A DNA stretch of 64,000 nucleotides from Anthropogastromicrobium sp052273485. Lineage in GTDB: Bacteria > Bacillota > Clostridia > Lachnospirales > Lachnospiraceae. The number at the start of each line of letters is the position of its first letter. Position 1 is the first letter of the stretch. The position numbers and the translations under genes are program-made. Below the pieces are notes generated by a model, which ran no database searches, was not told the DNA's origin, and was given only the letters and a program-made list of their open reading frames with translations. Of this stretch, positions 43,559-52,463 are shown piece after piece. The DNA lies in the NCBI GenBank assembly GCA_052273485.1, contig DAVZID010000006.1, forward strand, positions 1 through 64,000, read 5' to 3'.

Positions 43559-44548
43559 TTACTTAATGCCCTGCTTTTTTAACTGCTTTGCAATCTTTTT
43601 ATTTCTGCGTTCCTCTTTCCAGTCCTCATCAATCAATTTCATAATGATCTGCTGGATAATCGTTGCAATAAAGATCAGACCCATCAAAACAACTGCCATG
43701 GCGGCTGCCAAACCGATCTTGCCCTTCTCATGAGCCAAGCTATTCATCATAACGAAATACGTTGCAGTTCCAAATGTACCACCAGTGATAACATATGGCG
43801 GCTCGAATGCACTCAGAGAACCTGAAATGGAAAGAATCATGTTGAGCACGATGACGGACTTAATGCTCGGAAGCATAATGTAACGGAACTTCGGCCATGC
43901 ATTCGCACCGTCGATGGATGCTGCCTCGTACAGACATGGGTCAACGGACATCATTGCACCAAGGAAAAGTACCATGTTTTGTCCCATGTAACGCCATACA
44001 GATGTGGCAGCAAGAGAAGCATTGTTAATTCTGGTATCCTTCAGCCAATACGGAAGACTGTCTGGATTTAGACCGATCCAAGATAAAACCGTATCAAGTA
44101 CGAAGCCTCTTGTATAGAAAAACTTGAAAATAAAACCGATTGCAATACCACTGATCAAATATGGAAAGAAAATCAAGCCCTTATATAAGGAACTTCCTCT
44201 TACCTTAAAGCACAGAATCGTTGCAAAATACAGTGCCAGACCTAACTGGATGAAAGATGCCACAATATAGTAACCAGCAAGCTTCAATGAACGAAAGCAA
44301 TCATCTCTCGTAAACACATCAATATAGTTTTTAAATCCAACATATGTATTGTTTTTGCTGTCATAGGACTTCATCTTATACATACTGAACTCAAACATTT
44401 TGGCAAACGGTATATATGAGAAAACCATTAACAGCAAAATCGGCACAATCATAAAGGATATAATTACCAGCCATTGCTGTACCTTTCTGCTTCGGAACCA
44501 CTGTCCAAATGTCTTTTTATTTTTTATACTCGCAGCAGAAGCAGCCAT
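43559..44548 (-). CDS. Sugar ABC transporter permease (MalF type)
   Basis: A 329-residue permease with a longer cytoplasmic N-terminus, six helices and an EAA loop (VDPCLYEAASIDGANAWPKF, ~residue 215). It is the MalF/LplB-type partner of the next permease. The ATG at 44548 is 7 nt after GGAGG; the GTG just before it is less well placed. Spacing to both neighbours indicates one transcript. Confidence 0.9.
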   Translation of the reverse strand: MAASAASIKNKKTFGQWFRSRKVQQWLVIISFMIVPILLLMVFSYIPFAKMFEFSMYKMKSYDSKNNTYVGFKNYIDVFTRDDCFRSLKLAGYYIVASFIQLGLALYFATILCFKVRGSSLYKGLIFFPYLISGIAIGFIFKFFYTRGFVLDTVLSWIGLNPDSLPYWLKDTRINNASLAATSVWRYMGQNMVLFLGAMMSVDPCLYEAASIDGANAWPKFRYIMLPSIKSVIVLNMILSISGSLSAFEPPYVITGGTFGTATYFVMMNSLAHEKGKIGLAAAMAVVLMGLIFIATIIQQIIMKLIDEDWKEERRNKKIAKQLKKQGIK

Positions 44549-44665
44549 CACAATTCCTCCTTCTCTTAAGACACACCCTTATTATCATGCACGGCACATC
44601 CGAATACTCAGATGTGCCGCTTTGTAAGGGTTTCCCCTAACTTTTTACTTTTTCTTTGAAAGCGA

Positions 44666-46048
44666 TTACTCAGCAGCCACACCAGATCCGTATACATACG
44701 GTACAGGCTCAATGCCATACTCTTCCTGAGCATCTGTCCAAGCTTCGTTCCACTCAGCTACGATATCTTCCATGGTCATATCACCAGAGAGTGCGTGTTC
44801 AAGAATGTTCTGTACGTGAGTATTGTCGTTATTCAGTGCAACCTCAGACTCGGTATTGATCTCGCCGAACAGATCCTCCTCACCTTCCGGTGCCGGATTA
44901 TCAACAACCAGCTCTACGCCATCAAATGCGGATAATACATCCGGATACTCATCGCCTACACAGATCGGGATACCACCCTGATCATAAGAGAAGTTCGACT
45001 CCTCAGTCAGCCACTTCACATAAATCATAGATGCTAACTGATTGTCGTAATCGGAATGAACATTGATACCATAGCAATAATCTGGTCCTGCAGATGCGTA
45101 CTGCTTTCCGTCTACGGTAATCGGGAATGGCATGTATCCGATATCATCTGCGTTGTCGCCTGCCTCCTGCATCTGAACAACTGCCCAAGAACCAAGTACC
45201 ATGCAGCCGATCTCGCCGTTGTTGATCATGCCCTTGCAGCCTTCCCAGTCGGTAGTAGTCGGGTCATCCTCGATCAATCCCTGTGAAACTGCCTGATACA
45301 GAACGTTATAAACTGCAAATGGTCCTGTCTCCTCGCCGTTATCTGCGAATGGATTTTCACCGTGAACGATACCATAGTTCATGAAGTCCGGATCACCTGT
45401 TGCACATCCGCCGATATAAGCGTCCCATGCGCCCATGGTCCAGCCTGCTGCAAAGTTGGTGTACATTGGGATTGCATCGGTGTTGTCTTTAATCTTCTGC
45501 AGTGCCTCAATAAACTCAGTTGGAGTCTTTGGCAGCTCGGTAACACCTGCCTCCTCAAATACCTTCTTATTGTATACGATACCCTGTGCATTTCCGGTAG
45601 ATGGGATACCATAAACATTTCCGTCATAAGCGAAGTTGTTTAACAGGACATACTGCTGATCCAATGTATCCTTGTCACCGTAGCTGATGAACTCATCTGC
45701 TAACTCGTTCTTCTGAAGGTTGGTCGGAATACCACAAACATCGCCCCAGTCATCGGTTGTCAGACGAATCTGAATATCCTGCGCGTAATCGGTAACGGCC
45801 TCATACTCAATCTTGATATTTGGATACAGTTCATTGAACTTTGCGATGTAATCCTGGAATGTCGTATCAACGATATCGGTTCTGTGTGTCAAAAACTTAA
45901 TGGTTGCTTCCAGATCGGTGTAATCCTCGCCAAGCTTAATGGAATCAATTGTTGGCAGTTCCTTTGCCTCGTCTGCAAATGCTGCGGTTCCCATAGATGC
46001 GGTCATTGCGCCTGCCATAACCAGTGCGGTGAGCTTTCTTACTTTCAT
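44666..46048 (-). CDS. Solute-binding protein for manno-oligosaccharides
   Basis: A 460-residue extracellular binding protein of the CUT1 (family 1) class. Residues 1-26 are a signal peptide (LTALVMAGAMTASMGTAAFA) with a likely cut at AFA|DEA and no lipobox cysteine, so tethering is unclear. The mature protein has LPTIDSIKLGEDYTDLEATI, YNKKVFEEAGVTELPKTP and WEGCKGMINNGEIGCMVLGS, typical of oligosaccharide-binding folds. It is acidic throughout. First gene of the operon. Mannoside specificity is inferred from the locus. The ATG at 46048 follows GGAGG. Confidence 0.88.
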   Translation of the reverse strand: MKVRKLTALVMAGAMTASMGTAAFADEAKELPTIDSIKLGEDYTDLEATIKFLTHRTDIVDTTFQDYIAKFNELYPNIKIEYEAVTDYAQDIQIRLTTDDWGDVCGIPTNLQKNELADEFISYGDKDTLDQQYVLLNNFAYDGNVYGIPSTGNAQGIVYNKKVFEEAGVTELPKTPTEFIEALQKIKDNTDAIPMYTNFAAGWTMGAWDAYIGGCATGDPDFMNYGIVHGENPFADNGEETGPFAVYNVLYQAVSQGLIEDDPTTTDWEGCKGMINNGEIGCMVLGSWAVVQMQEAGDNADDIGYMPFPITVDGKQYASAGPDYCYGINVHSDYDNQLASMIYVKWLTEESNFSYDQGGIPICVGDEYPDVLSAFDGVELVVDNPAPEGEEDLFGEINTESEVALNNDNTHVQNILEHALSGDMTMEDIVAEWNEAWTDAQEEYGIEPVPYVYGSGVAAE

Positions 46049-46150
46049 GTTTTTACCTCCACTTTTCCTTTTTGTTAAGTTAATTTAACTTAATTTTTAT
46101 GGTTTTATAATAGCATGGTTTTTTGCATTTTACATCATTTAATCTTGTTT

Positions 46151-46180
46151 TTTATAAAAGGATCTTGCATATTTTTTCAA
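46151..46180 (-). promoter_or_regulatory. Candidate mannan-operon promoter
   Basis: On the minus strand TTGAAA (46180-46175), 18-bp spacer, TATAAA (46156-46151), ~100 bp upstream of the binding-protein ATG. The region is so AT-rich that chance matches are likely. I see no convincing catabolite-repression (cre) site in the 472-bp divergent region. Confidence 0.35.
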
Positions 46181-46371
46181 AAATAGCATAAGAAATAAAA
46201 TCAATTTTGTTTTTTACTTATCATTTTTCACAAATGGGCTTTTGTTTCTGTTTGCAAGCACAATTTTTTCTATTGTTTGTTGATTGTCGTTTTGTTTTGT
46301 ATTTTTCATTTATTTTAATTTATTTAAGTCATTTAATTAAGATGATTTTTTATATTTTTATGTTAAAGTAG

Positions 46372-46400
46372 TTGATTTTTAAAAAAAAAGCACGTATACT
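46372..46400 (+). promoter_or_regulatory. araC-type regulator promoter
   Basis: TTGATT (46372-46377), a 17-bp A-rich spacer, TATACT (46395-46400), ~120 bp upstream of the regulator ATG. The leader contains an inverted repeat at 46455-46487. Confidence 0.7.
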
Positions 46401-46454
46401 GAGCTTTGAACTCAAAAAAATTTATGATTCTTGCTGATGATATGATATTCTTGC

Positions 46455-46487
46455 GCAGTTCGATACGGGCTTTCATCGCCAAACTGC
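46455..46487 (+). promoter_or_regulatory. Inverted repeat in the regulator leader
   Basis: GCAGTTCGAT (46455-46464) and ATCGCCAAACTGC (46475-46487) form an interrupted dyad. It could be an operator for autoregulation or an mRNA hairpin just before the ribosome site. Confidence 0.4.
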
Positions 46488-46520
46488 ACTACTGGGAATT
46501 GCAGAAAAAGGGGGTTTTCT

Positions 46521-47480
46521 ATGAGCACCACAAACTTTTTGTCTAATTTGTTAACAGGCATGTCGCCAGCTTCTAAGGCATCCGTCACCGCAATGCGCCG
46601 CTTAATTGAGCAGTCGAATCCACGCGTTTCACCTATTTTTGATATCGCGCCGCCCGTCTTTCTTTCTGCTGCGCTCTCACTCTCGGAGATTCGTCTTTTT
46701 GATGCTAGCTTTGCACCGGCTGAAGGATATGGTCTTATTTTTGTAGCGGAGGGACGTGGTTTTTTGGAAATTGCACAGGAGAATGACGGCGATGCTGACG
46801 ATGCTGCGCTTACTCGTCATCCTCTTAAAAATCATTCCCTTTTCTTTTTTCCACTTTCCGGACGTTTTCGGCTCTGCATGGAAAATGGACCTTGGAAGCT
46901 GCTTCTATTTTTCCTCGGCGGAGCTTCTGCTTCCTATTATTATAAGCTTTTTTTGGATTCTGCACAGGAAGCATTTGTGGTCTCTGGCTCTTCTATGCTG
47001 CCTGTAACACTTGCTCATCTGTACGACGCTTTTCCGGACTGCAAGCATGACCCACTGTGGATTTGCGAACAGTTGACTAGCCTTCTTTGCCTTACCGTAA
47101 AAGAGGCTCGCTGCCATAAGCAGTCGAGCCTTTCGTATGTGGTTCCTTCTTATTTAATTTCAATCCGCAATGCGTTTCATAAGGACTTTGCGCGTCCGTT
47201 TTCTCTGGCAATGTTGGAGACAAAATATGCGATCAGCCGTTTTCGCATTGCACATGAGTTTACGGTGGCCTTCGGGCAATCGCCAATCGCGTATTTAAAT
47301 TGGCTTCGCCTGCAGAAGGCATGTGAGCTTTTGACGTGTGGTGATGATCGAATTGGGGAGATCAGTGCCACGGTTGGGTTTGAGAGCACGAATCATTTTA
47401 TTAATCTGTTTCGAAGGCAGTATGGGATGACACCGGGGGCGTATCGGAAGCGGTACCAAAATGCGAATGCAACCCGGTAG
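46521..47480 (+). CDS. AraC-family regulator of the mannan operon
   Basis: A 319-residue regulator. Residues ~45-170 form a cupin-like ligand domain (GYGLIFVAEGRGFLEI, HSLFFFPLSGRFRL). Residues ~215-315 are two helix-turn-helix motifs ending in the AraC signature GFESTNHFINLFRRQYGMTPGAYRK (split here for length). The gene is divergent from the transporter operon and has GGGGG-rich DNA 6 nt before the ATG at 46521. It probably activates the operon on sensing a mannoside. The Roseburia locus uses a LacI-type regulator instead. Confidence 0.88.
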   Translation: MSTTNFLSNLLTGMSPASKASVTAMRRLIEQSNPRVSPIFDIAPPVFLSAALSLSEIRLFDASFAPAEGYGLIFVAEGRGFLEIAQENDGDADDAALTRHPLKNHSLFFFPLSGRFRLCMENGPWKLLLFFLGGASASYYYKLFLDSAQEAFVVSGSSMLPVTLAHLYDAFPDCKHDPLWICEQLTSLLCLTVKEARCHKQSSLSYVVPSYLISIRNAFHKDFARPFSLAMLETKYAISRFRIAHEFTVAFGQSPIAYLNWLRLQKACELLTCGDDRIGEISATVGFESTNHFINLFRRQYGMTPGAYRKRYQNANATR

Positions 47481-47507
47481 GATGCGATAGGGTGCAACCC
47501 GGTAGGT
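47468..47507 (+). repeat. Direct repeat at the end of the AraC-type gene
   Basis: TGCAACCCGGTAGG occurs at 47468-47481 and again at 47493-47506, the first copy covering the stop codon (TAG at 47478-47480) of the regulator. Confidence 0.7.
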
Positions 47508-47513
47508 TATGAA

Positions 47514-47560
47514 GGCCCACTACAACGTCCTGTCTCGTAAAGCACATTCACCTCGGGGCC
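47514..47560 (-). repeat. Dispersed hairpin repeat, family B, copy 5 (inverted)
   Basis: Read on the minus strand it begins GGCCCCGAGGTGAATGTGC and ends GTAGTGGGC. Its first ~30 bases, plus upstream AACGTAAA, match the copy at the right edge (63970-64000) almost perfectly. It separates the AraC-type gene from the convergent ABC exporter. Confidence 0.8.
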
Positions 47561-47567
47561 GTTTACG

Positions 47568-48236
47568 TTACTTACTATTTAAAATTCCATCCTTCACAAA
47601 AACGGTGCGGCTACACTGCTCTGCCAGTTGAGGATTGTGCGTCACCATCACAATTGTCCGACCTTCTTTCTGCAATCCCAAAAGCAAGTCCATCACCATC
47701 TGACCATTTTTTTGATCGAGTGCACCAGTTGGCTCATCAGCGAGCAGCAGCTTCGGCGCTTTTACTAACGCTCTTGCAAGTGCTGTTCGCTGCTTTTCTC
47801 CTCCTGAAAGTGTTGAAACATATGCTTTTTGCTTATGCTGCAGCCCAACTCGCTCCAGCGCTTCTAAAATCTTACATTTTCGGTCAGCCGCTCTCATTGA
47901 AGTCCCATATAGTAATGGAATTTCCACGTTTTGAAAAACTGTGTAATCCGAAACCAATGCAAAATCCTGCATAATATATCCAAATGACCTGTTCCGAAAG
48001 GCGCCCATTTGCTTTGCCGGAATTGCAAAAACATCCTCTTCCTGAAACCGATAGCTTCCAGATGTTGGCCGAAGGATTCCACCCATAATATGCAGCAGCG
48101 TGCTTTTTCCCGAGCCTGACGGTCCCATAATCGCTAAAAATTCGCCCTCCTCTACCGTCAAATCCACACCATTCAATACCGACTGCGTCGCTGACTTTCC
48201 TGTATAGCTATGACAGATCTGTCTTAATTCTACCAT
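47568..48236 (-). CDS. ABC transporter ATPase, MacB/LolD type
   Basis: A 222-residue ATPase with Walker A GPSGSGKST, the Q-loop MQDFAL, signature LSGGEKQRTALARAL, Walker B LLLADEPTGALD and H-loop VTHN. The type is that of exporters that work with FtsX-like permeases. The ATG at 48236 follows GAGGAAAG. The open frame continues 33 codons upstream but only through a family A repeat. Two permease genes precede it. Substrate is unknown; peptide export or antibiotic resistance is typical. Confidence 0.9.
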   Translation of the reverse strand: MVELRQICHSYTGKSATQSVLNGVDLTVEEGEFLAIMGPSGSGKSTLLHIMGGILRPTSGSYRFQEEDVFAIPAKQMGAFRNRSFGYIMQDFALVSDYTVFQNVEIPLLYGTSMRAADRKCKILEALERVGLQHKQKAYVSTLSGGEKQRTALARALVKAPKLLLADEPTGALDQKNGQMVMDLLLGLQKEGRTIVMVTHNPQLAEQCSRTVFVKDGILNSK

Positions 48237-48263
48237 TATTCTTTCCTCATTGTTCATATTGAT

Positions 48264-48331
48264 AATGAAGTCTCCACACCCATGCAGTGCGTAGCTCCTA
48301 TGGACGTGGTACTCTGCATAATTTGATAAAA
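48264..48331 (-). repeat. Dispersed hairpin repeat, family A, copy 3 (inverted)
   Basis: A full-length copy whose hairpin arms CCACACCCAT and ATGGACGTGG remain paired with two G-U-type changes. It occupies the gap between the permease stop and the ATPase ribosome site. Relative to the gene it points opposite to the maf copy. Confidence 0.85.
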
Positions 48332-48343
48332 ACACGTGTTTGC

Positions 48344-49510
48344 TTAATTTGCTGCATTTTCAATTATAAGCTGGGCCAAACAAGATTCCTTTACGATTCT
48401 TAATTGTGCCGCTATCATCCCATACAGCAACATTAAAATTCCGACAAGCACAGGCCAAAATGTCAGAATATCTGGGAAAATCGCCGCCGCTGTTGCCCAT
48501 GACACCAAGAAAATCACCGAAAATGGGACAAAAAATCGAATCTGAAATAGCCATGTGCCTGCTCCATACAGAAGATGTATCGTCAACTCCTGCTTTCGGT
48601 TTTGAATCATCTGCGCTGTCATTGCAGCCATGCTGACTAATGCAAGCAAAAACAGCAGTCCTGATAACCACGCACAGATACCGACCATACGCACGCAGTC
48701 TCTCATAATCGTCTCAATTTGGTCGCTCATACTGCGAAAATAACCAGTCGAATTAAATCTCCGATATGCTTCCTGCACACGATCTGCCATTTCTTGAGTT
48801 CCTACACAATATAGTTGATTCAAAAAAGTATCCGACATCGGCACACATTCTTCTGACATCGGCAGGATTACCTGATCATTCAGCCAATATACCGTACCTT
48901 CCCATTTCGGATTCATCCAGAAGCAATCACTTTTTAAAATTCCGACCACCTGATACTTGTTATCAACCACATCACCCAGATTCATTTTTCCTGCATATGC
49001 TGCGCCAAGAAGCATCGGGATATATCCATCTTTTGTATGAACAGAATTGAATACTTCATCCTTTGTCAAAAAGCGACCGCTTTCACAGTTCCACTCAAAA
49101 TAGGTCTGTAAATACTCCGTGATGTAAAGAACCGGATAAAACACAGTACCATTTTCAGCTCGCTCCAACGCTGCTTCATTTACAACTGGAAGCCCGTTTA
49201 ATGAAATCCCACTTTTTGAAAAGGAAAAACATTGATCCTGCGTCAAAAGTCGAATTTCTTCCTCCAATGCTCGTCCACCAACGAACTCTGCCATTACATC
49301 TGAACCTGTCAAAAACCAGCTGTTTTCCAACTTATCGTGCAAACTGTTTGTTTTCTGCCAGAATTTATACTGTGGAATTGCAACCATAGAACTATAGCCA
49401 ATCAATAAGACAATCACAATCGCCTGAATCAGAAAAATAAGATATCTTCCTACATGACCGGATATATCTCTAACTGCAAACAGCAGCTGTTTTCTAATTT
49501 TATGATTCAT
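48344..49510 (-). CDS. MacB-like permease of an ABC exporter
   Basis: A 388-residue membrane protein with one helix at residues ~15-45, a large extracytoplasmic domain (~46-265, with GSDVMAEFVGG, NSVHTKDGYIPMLLGAAYA and VVGILKSD) and three C-terminal helices (~275-380). This is the MacB/FtsX fold, except that the last transmembrane block is short. It overlaps the upstream permease gene by 4 bp (ATGA) and so is translationally coupled. Confidence 0.82.
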   Translation of the reverse strand: MNHKIRKQLLFAVRDISGHVGRYLIFLIQAIVIVLLIGYSSMVAIPQYKFWQKTNSLHDKLENSWFLTGSDVMAEFVGGRALEEEIRLLTQDQCFSFSKSGISLNGLPVVNEAALERAENGTVFYPVLYITEYLQTYFEWNCESGRFLTKDEVFNSVHTKDGYIPMLLGAAYAGKMNLGDVVDNKYQVVGILKSDCFWMNPKWEGTVYWLNDQVILPMSEECVPMSDTFLNQLYCVGTQEMADRVQEAYRRFNSTGYFRSMSDQIETIMRDCVRMVGICAWLSGLLFLLALVSMAAMTAQMIQNRKQELTIHLLYGAGTWLFQIRFFVPFSVIFLVSWATAAAIFPDILTFWPVLVGILMLLYGMIAAQLRIVKESCLAQLIIENAAN

Positions 49511-50079
49511 CGCAGCCTCCTTTTTGCTGTCTGATTCGTTTTTATTCGATTTAACTCAATTCGGTTCATCAAACTTCCAATTGCCGCAACTCCCAAATAC
49601 AGCAGCAATTCCTCTTTCACAGAAAGATCAGCCGGAAATTGCATCCATACCAGAATACCATGCATCATACGAAATGGAATCCAACTGATTCCGAATGCAA
49701 TCAGCAGCAAAAGCAGGAAATATTTTTCCATCTGAAAATAAATCTGCAATTCCGACGCCCCGTACAATCGTCTGACATTCCACTCTTCCTTTTTCTGTCT
49801 AATCCAATATTCCAGAATACTCCACACGTCAAGCGCCAACAGGAAGGCTGCCACTCCAAGGCTAATTGCCAAAGCCATCCCTCCGCCATTGTTCTCCACA
49901 ACAATCTGCGCCATGTCTGCATTGCCCCCTGACTGCATGATTTGAATTTGCCGCACTTGCTCCATCTTTAACTGCTGAAAATATTGAACCAACACCAGCG
50001 CTCCCCGCAAAATAAGGAAGATGACGCTATAAAATAAAAGAAGAATCTGGGAACCTTTAAGAATATATTTTAGCTTCAT
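49507..50079 (-). CDS. Short FtsX-like permease subunit
   Basis: A 190-residue membrane protein with four helices (~10-30, ~68-90, ~120-140, ~160-175) and an amphipathic RLYGAS element after the second, as in FtsX-type permeases. It lacks the large periplasmic domain of its partner, which makes an unequal heterodimer likely. Start at 50079 follows AAAGGA. It is first in the three-gene exporter operon. Confidence 0.72.
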   Translation of the reverse strand: MKLKYILKGSQILLLFYSVIFLILRGALVLVQYFQQLKMEQVRQIQIMQSGGNADMAQIVVENNGGGMALAISLGVAAFLLALDVWSILEYWIRQKKEEWNVRRLYGASELQIYFQMEKYFLLLLLIAFGISWIPFRMMHGILVWMQFPADLSVKEELLLYLGVAAIGSLMNRIELNRIKTNQTAKRRLR

Positions 50080-50446
50080 AATTTTTGTATCCTTTTTTAA
50101 TGCCGAAAATGAATTTTCTAATAGAATTTTAGCATGAAATTTTCACAAAATCAAGTTTTAATGAATTTTCTTCGTTTGAGAAATTTCAGTAAAACAGTTT
50201 TTAATGAAATTTCTCGCAGAAAAGCAACATAAAATTTTCAATTAACAAAAAAGCACTCTCGACAAATCTTGAGTGCTTTTACTATAATCCATTTTATCAA
50301 TTTTTAAAAAAAATTTCCGGTGCCTGACCCCAATGTGGTCCGGCAATATATGGAGAAGTTGGAAGAGTATTTAACGAATTACATGGAATGACAAAGAAAG
50401 ATCAAGGCGAATTTTCTAGTTCAGGTTCGTCTTGATCTTTTTCTTG
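50080..50446. other. 367-bp region with a terminator and insertion-element debris
   Basis: No gene. It holds an intrinsic terminator-like hairpin at 50249-50280 (AAAAGCACTC/GAGTGCTTT), then a block TATAATCCATTTTATCAATTT (50283-50303) repeated at 61060-61080 beside a transposase remnant, then GGTGCCTGACCCCAATGTGG (50319-50338) resembling the end at 55164-55186, then a short open stretch that could be a transposase C-terminus, then a second terminator. Confidence 0.6.
50396..50442 (-). terminator. Intrinsic terminator after the ProX-type gene
   Basis: AAGATCAAGGCGAA pairs with TTCGTCTTGATCTT (one G-U) around a ~14-nt loop. A T-run follows on both strands, and the hairpin lies directly beyond the stop at 50447. 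Confidence 0.75.
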
Positions 50447-50980
50447 CTATAACCTTACTTTTATAAATTCATGATTCACCGCTGGCAACACTTTTTCAAT
50501 CAAATCCGATGTGTGAAAACGGATACTGGATGTGTTGATGCACGGATGACATCCGACAAATTCACTCCTTATTACATCTTCGTCAATTAAGAGCTGAACG
50601 TGATTTTCGGTATCGTTCATCAGTCCCAATACGCTGACAGAACCCGGTGTGATATCCAGAAATTTTTCCATGTATTCGGGCTTTGCAAAGGATAAGCGCG
50701 AAGAATTAATCTGGGCGGACAAATCCTTTGTGTGAAATACCTTTGTGTCTGGAATCATCAGCAAATAAAATTTGGTTTCCTGACGATTGCACAGAAAAAG
50801 ATTTTTGCAGATCGTTGCCTGCAAGACCTTATCAATCTCCTGGCAGACTTCCATTGTCATGGCTGGCGCATGATCGACGCGCTCATATGCTACGCCTAGT
50901 TTATCTAATAAGTCATAGGTACGGATTTCTTTTTCTAGTCTGCCTGCCGTATCTTTCGGTCTTCCTTTTTGTAGTTCCAT
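50447..50980 (-). CDS. Prolyl-tRNA editing deacylase, YbaK/ProX type
   Basis: A 177-residue single-domain protein predicted to hydrolyse misacylated Ala- or Cys-tRNA-Pro. Signatures: VDHAPAMTMEVC (~residue 27), CKNLFLCNRQETKFYLLMIP, with the conserved Lys, SVLGLMND and HPCINTSSIRF, which match the PrdX/ProXp-ala group. The ATG at 50980 follows AAAGGAAC. It is 29 bp after the end of the broken diguanylate cyclase on the same strand. Confidence 0.88.
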   Translation of the reverse strand: MELQKGRPKDTAGRLEKEIRTYDLLDKLGVAYERVDHAPAMTMEVCQEIDKVLQATICKNLFLCNRQETKFYLLMIPDTKVFHTKDLSAQINSSRLSFAKPEYMEKFLDITPGSVSVLGLMNDTENHVQLLIDEDVIRSEFVGCHPCINTSSIRFHTSDLIEKVLPAVNHEFIKVRL

Positions 50981-51009
50981 AATAGTTCCTTTCTCTCTTT
51001 CTGCCAAAA

Positions 51010-52463
51010 TTACTTCGCGCCCTTCATTTTGAAAGCGCCCTTTCCATTTTGCTTTACTTCATACAGCGCGCTGTCTGCACTTCTGCACAGGGAAACAAAG
51101 TCTTCGCCCTGTGCCGGGAATGCTGCGCCTCCTGCACTGGCCGATACCGTAACTTGCTCGCCATTTGACAGCGTAAATTTTGAAATTATTTTCTGGAACT
51201 CATCCATATAGCGATGCACATCATCTGCCGTGGCATTCTTCACATAAGCGACGAACTCATCGCCGCCGTAACGACCTAAGATGCTGTCCTTTGGAAAGCT
51301 TTCTCTCATAGTCTTTGCAAAATGCTTTAAGCAAGATCACCGTTGTCATGGCCGTAAGTATCGTTATATTTTTTGAAATCATCCACATCAATAAAGACAA
51401 AAATGCCCGGTGTTTTCTTTTGAATCTCCTCGTCAACTTCCACCTGAAATGTTCTGCGGTTGAAAATCTCGGTTAATGCATCTATTGATGACAAGCCGAT
51501 ATAACGCTTTTTGTCCTTCTTTTCCATCAATAAGATGGTAAACATGTACAGAATCGTAAAGCCTACCAAAATACTGCCATACACACCGCCCCACGCGGAG
51601 AAATGTTGGGTAATATCGGAAATATTTTTATTGGCAAGCTCGACAACGACATACCAGCCCGGCATACTGGAAATGCTTCGATACGCAATCGTTGTCTCCT
51701 CGCCCCGAACTTCGGCAGAAAAACGTCCCTCCTTCATGCCGGAGCGCATATCCTTAATCCAGTCGCTGTATGTATAGTCTTCATAATACTTGAAATATTT
51801 CTGTTGAAGAAGCAAATTGTTCCAGTTTCCAGTAGCCGTTGTATCGCTGCTAATGCAGGTGATAAAGTTTTCGGAATCTGCCTTTAACAGATGGACACTG
51901 ACCTTACCCTGAAGCAGCTCATAGATTCCAAGCCTTCTAAGATCTTCGATCATAATAGACACATAAAGGCTGCTGATCGTTTTTGAATCGTTCAGCGGCA
52001 CAAATACACTCATCACCATCCTTCCAGTCTCACTGGACTGATAGGGATCCGAGACAAAGGACGCCGTTGCTGCTAATGCAAGTTTGTCTAAGGATTTTTT
52101 CTGAATGTCCCAAACGGCGCAGTCACTTCCAAAGATTTCGCCATCTTTTAAGAGAAATCCAATATCGTAAAAAACAGTCTGATCGAGATCTTTTCGCAGA
52201 CGCTCCAATATCTCCTCCGGCTCTTTGTCTTCCATGTTTTGAATGATTTTCATATCCTCCTGCGCATAATTTTGCAGATAATTCATCGTATCATTCATTT
52301 TTTCTGCATACAGCCCAGTAATCAATTCCAAGTGCTCTGTATTATAGTTTCGCGCAATCCAACTCAAATGAAAATAAGCCACTACAATCACAGCCATACA
52401 GACCGCCAGATAGACAAGGAGCAGTCCTTTTTTCTTTTTTCTACTCTTTCTTCGATCTTTCAT
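51010..52463 (-). pseudogene. Diguanylate cyclase, broken by a one-base frameshift
   Basis: Frame one (52463-51327) encodes a basic N-terminus, a membrane helix (~13-32), an extracellular dCache-like sensor (~40-280), a second helix and the start of a GGDEF domain up to YGHDNGDLA. Frame two (51309-51010) continues it with the active site GRYGGDEFVAY and a normal C-terminus. The break lies at about 51325: GCTTAAAG where GCTTTAAAG would keep GDLALKHFAKTM in frame, so one T seems lost. Intact, it would make cyclic di-GMP in response to an external signal. Its start overlaps the stop of the upstream binding-protein remnant (ATGA). A sequencing error cannot be excluded. Confidence 0.85.

Noticed and set aside
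48237..48335. 33-residue N-terminal extension of the MacB-type ATPase
   Set aside because: It is simply family A repeat read through. The ATG at 48236 has a good ribosome site and starts the usual ATPase sequence.
51309..51330. Programmed frameshift in the diguanylate cyclase
   Set aside because: There is no slippery heptamer with downstream structure, and adding one T restores a normal GGDEF sequence, so a mutation or sequencing error is more likely.
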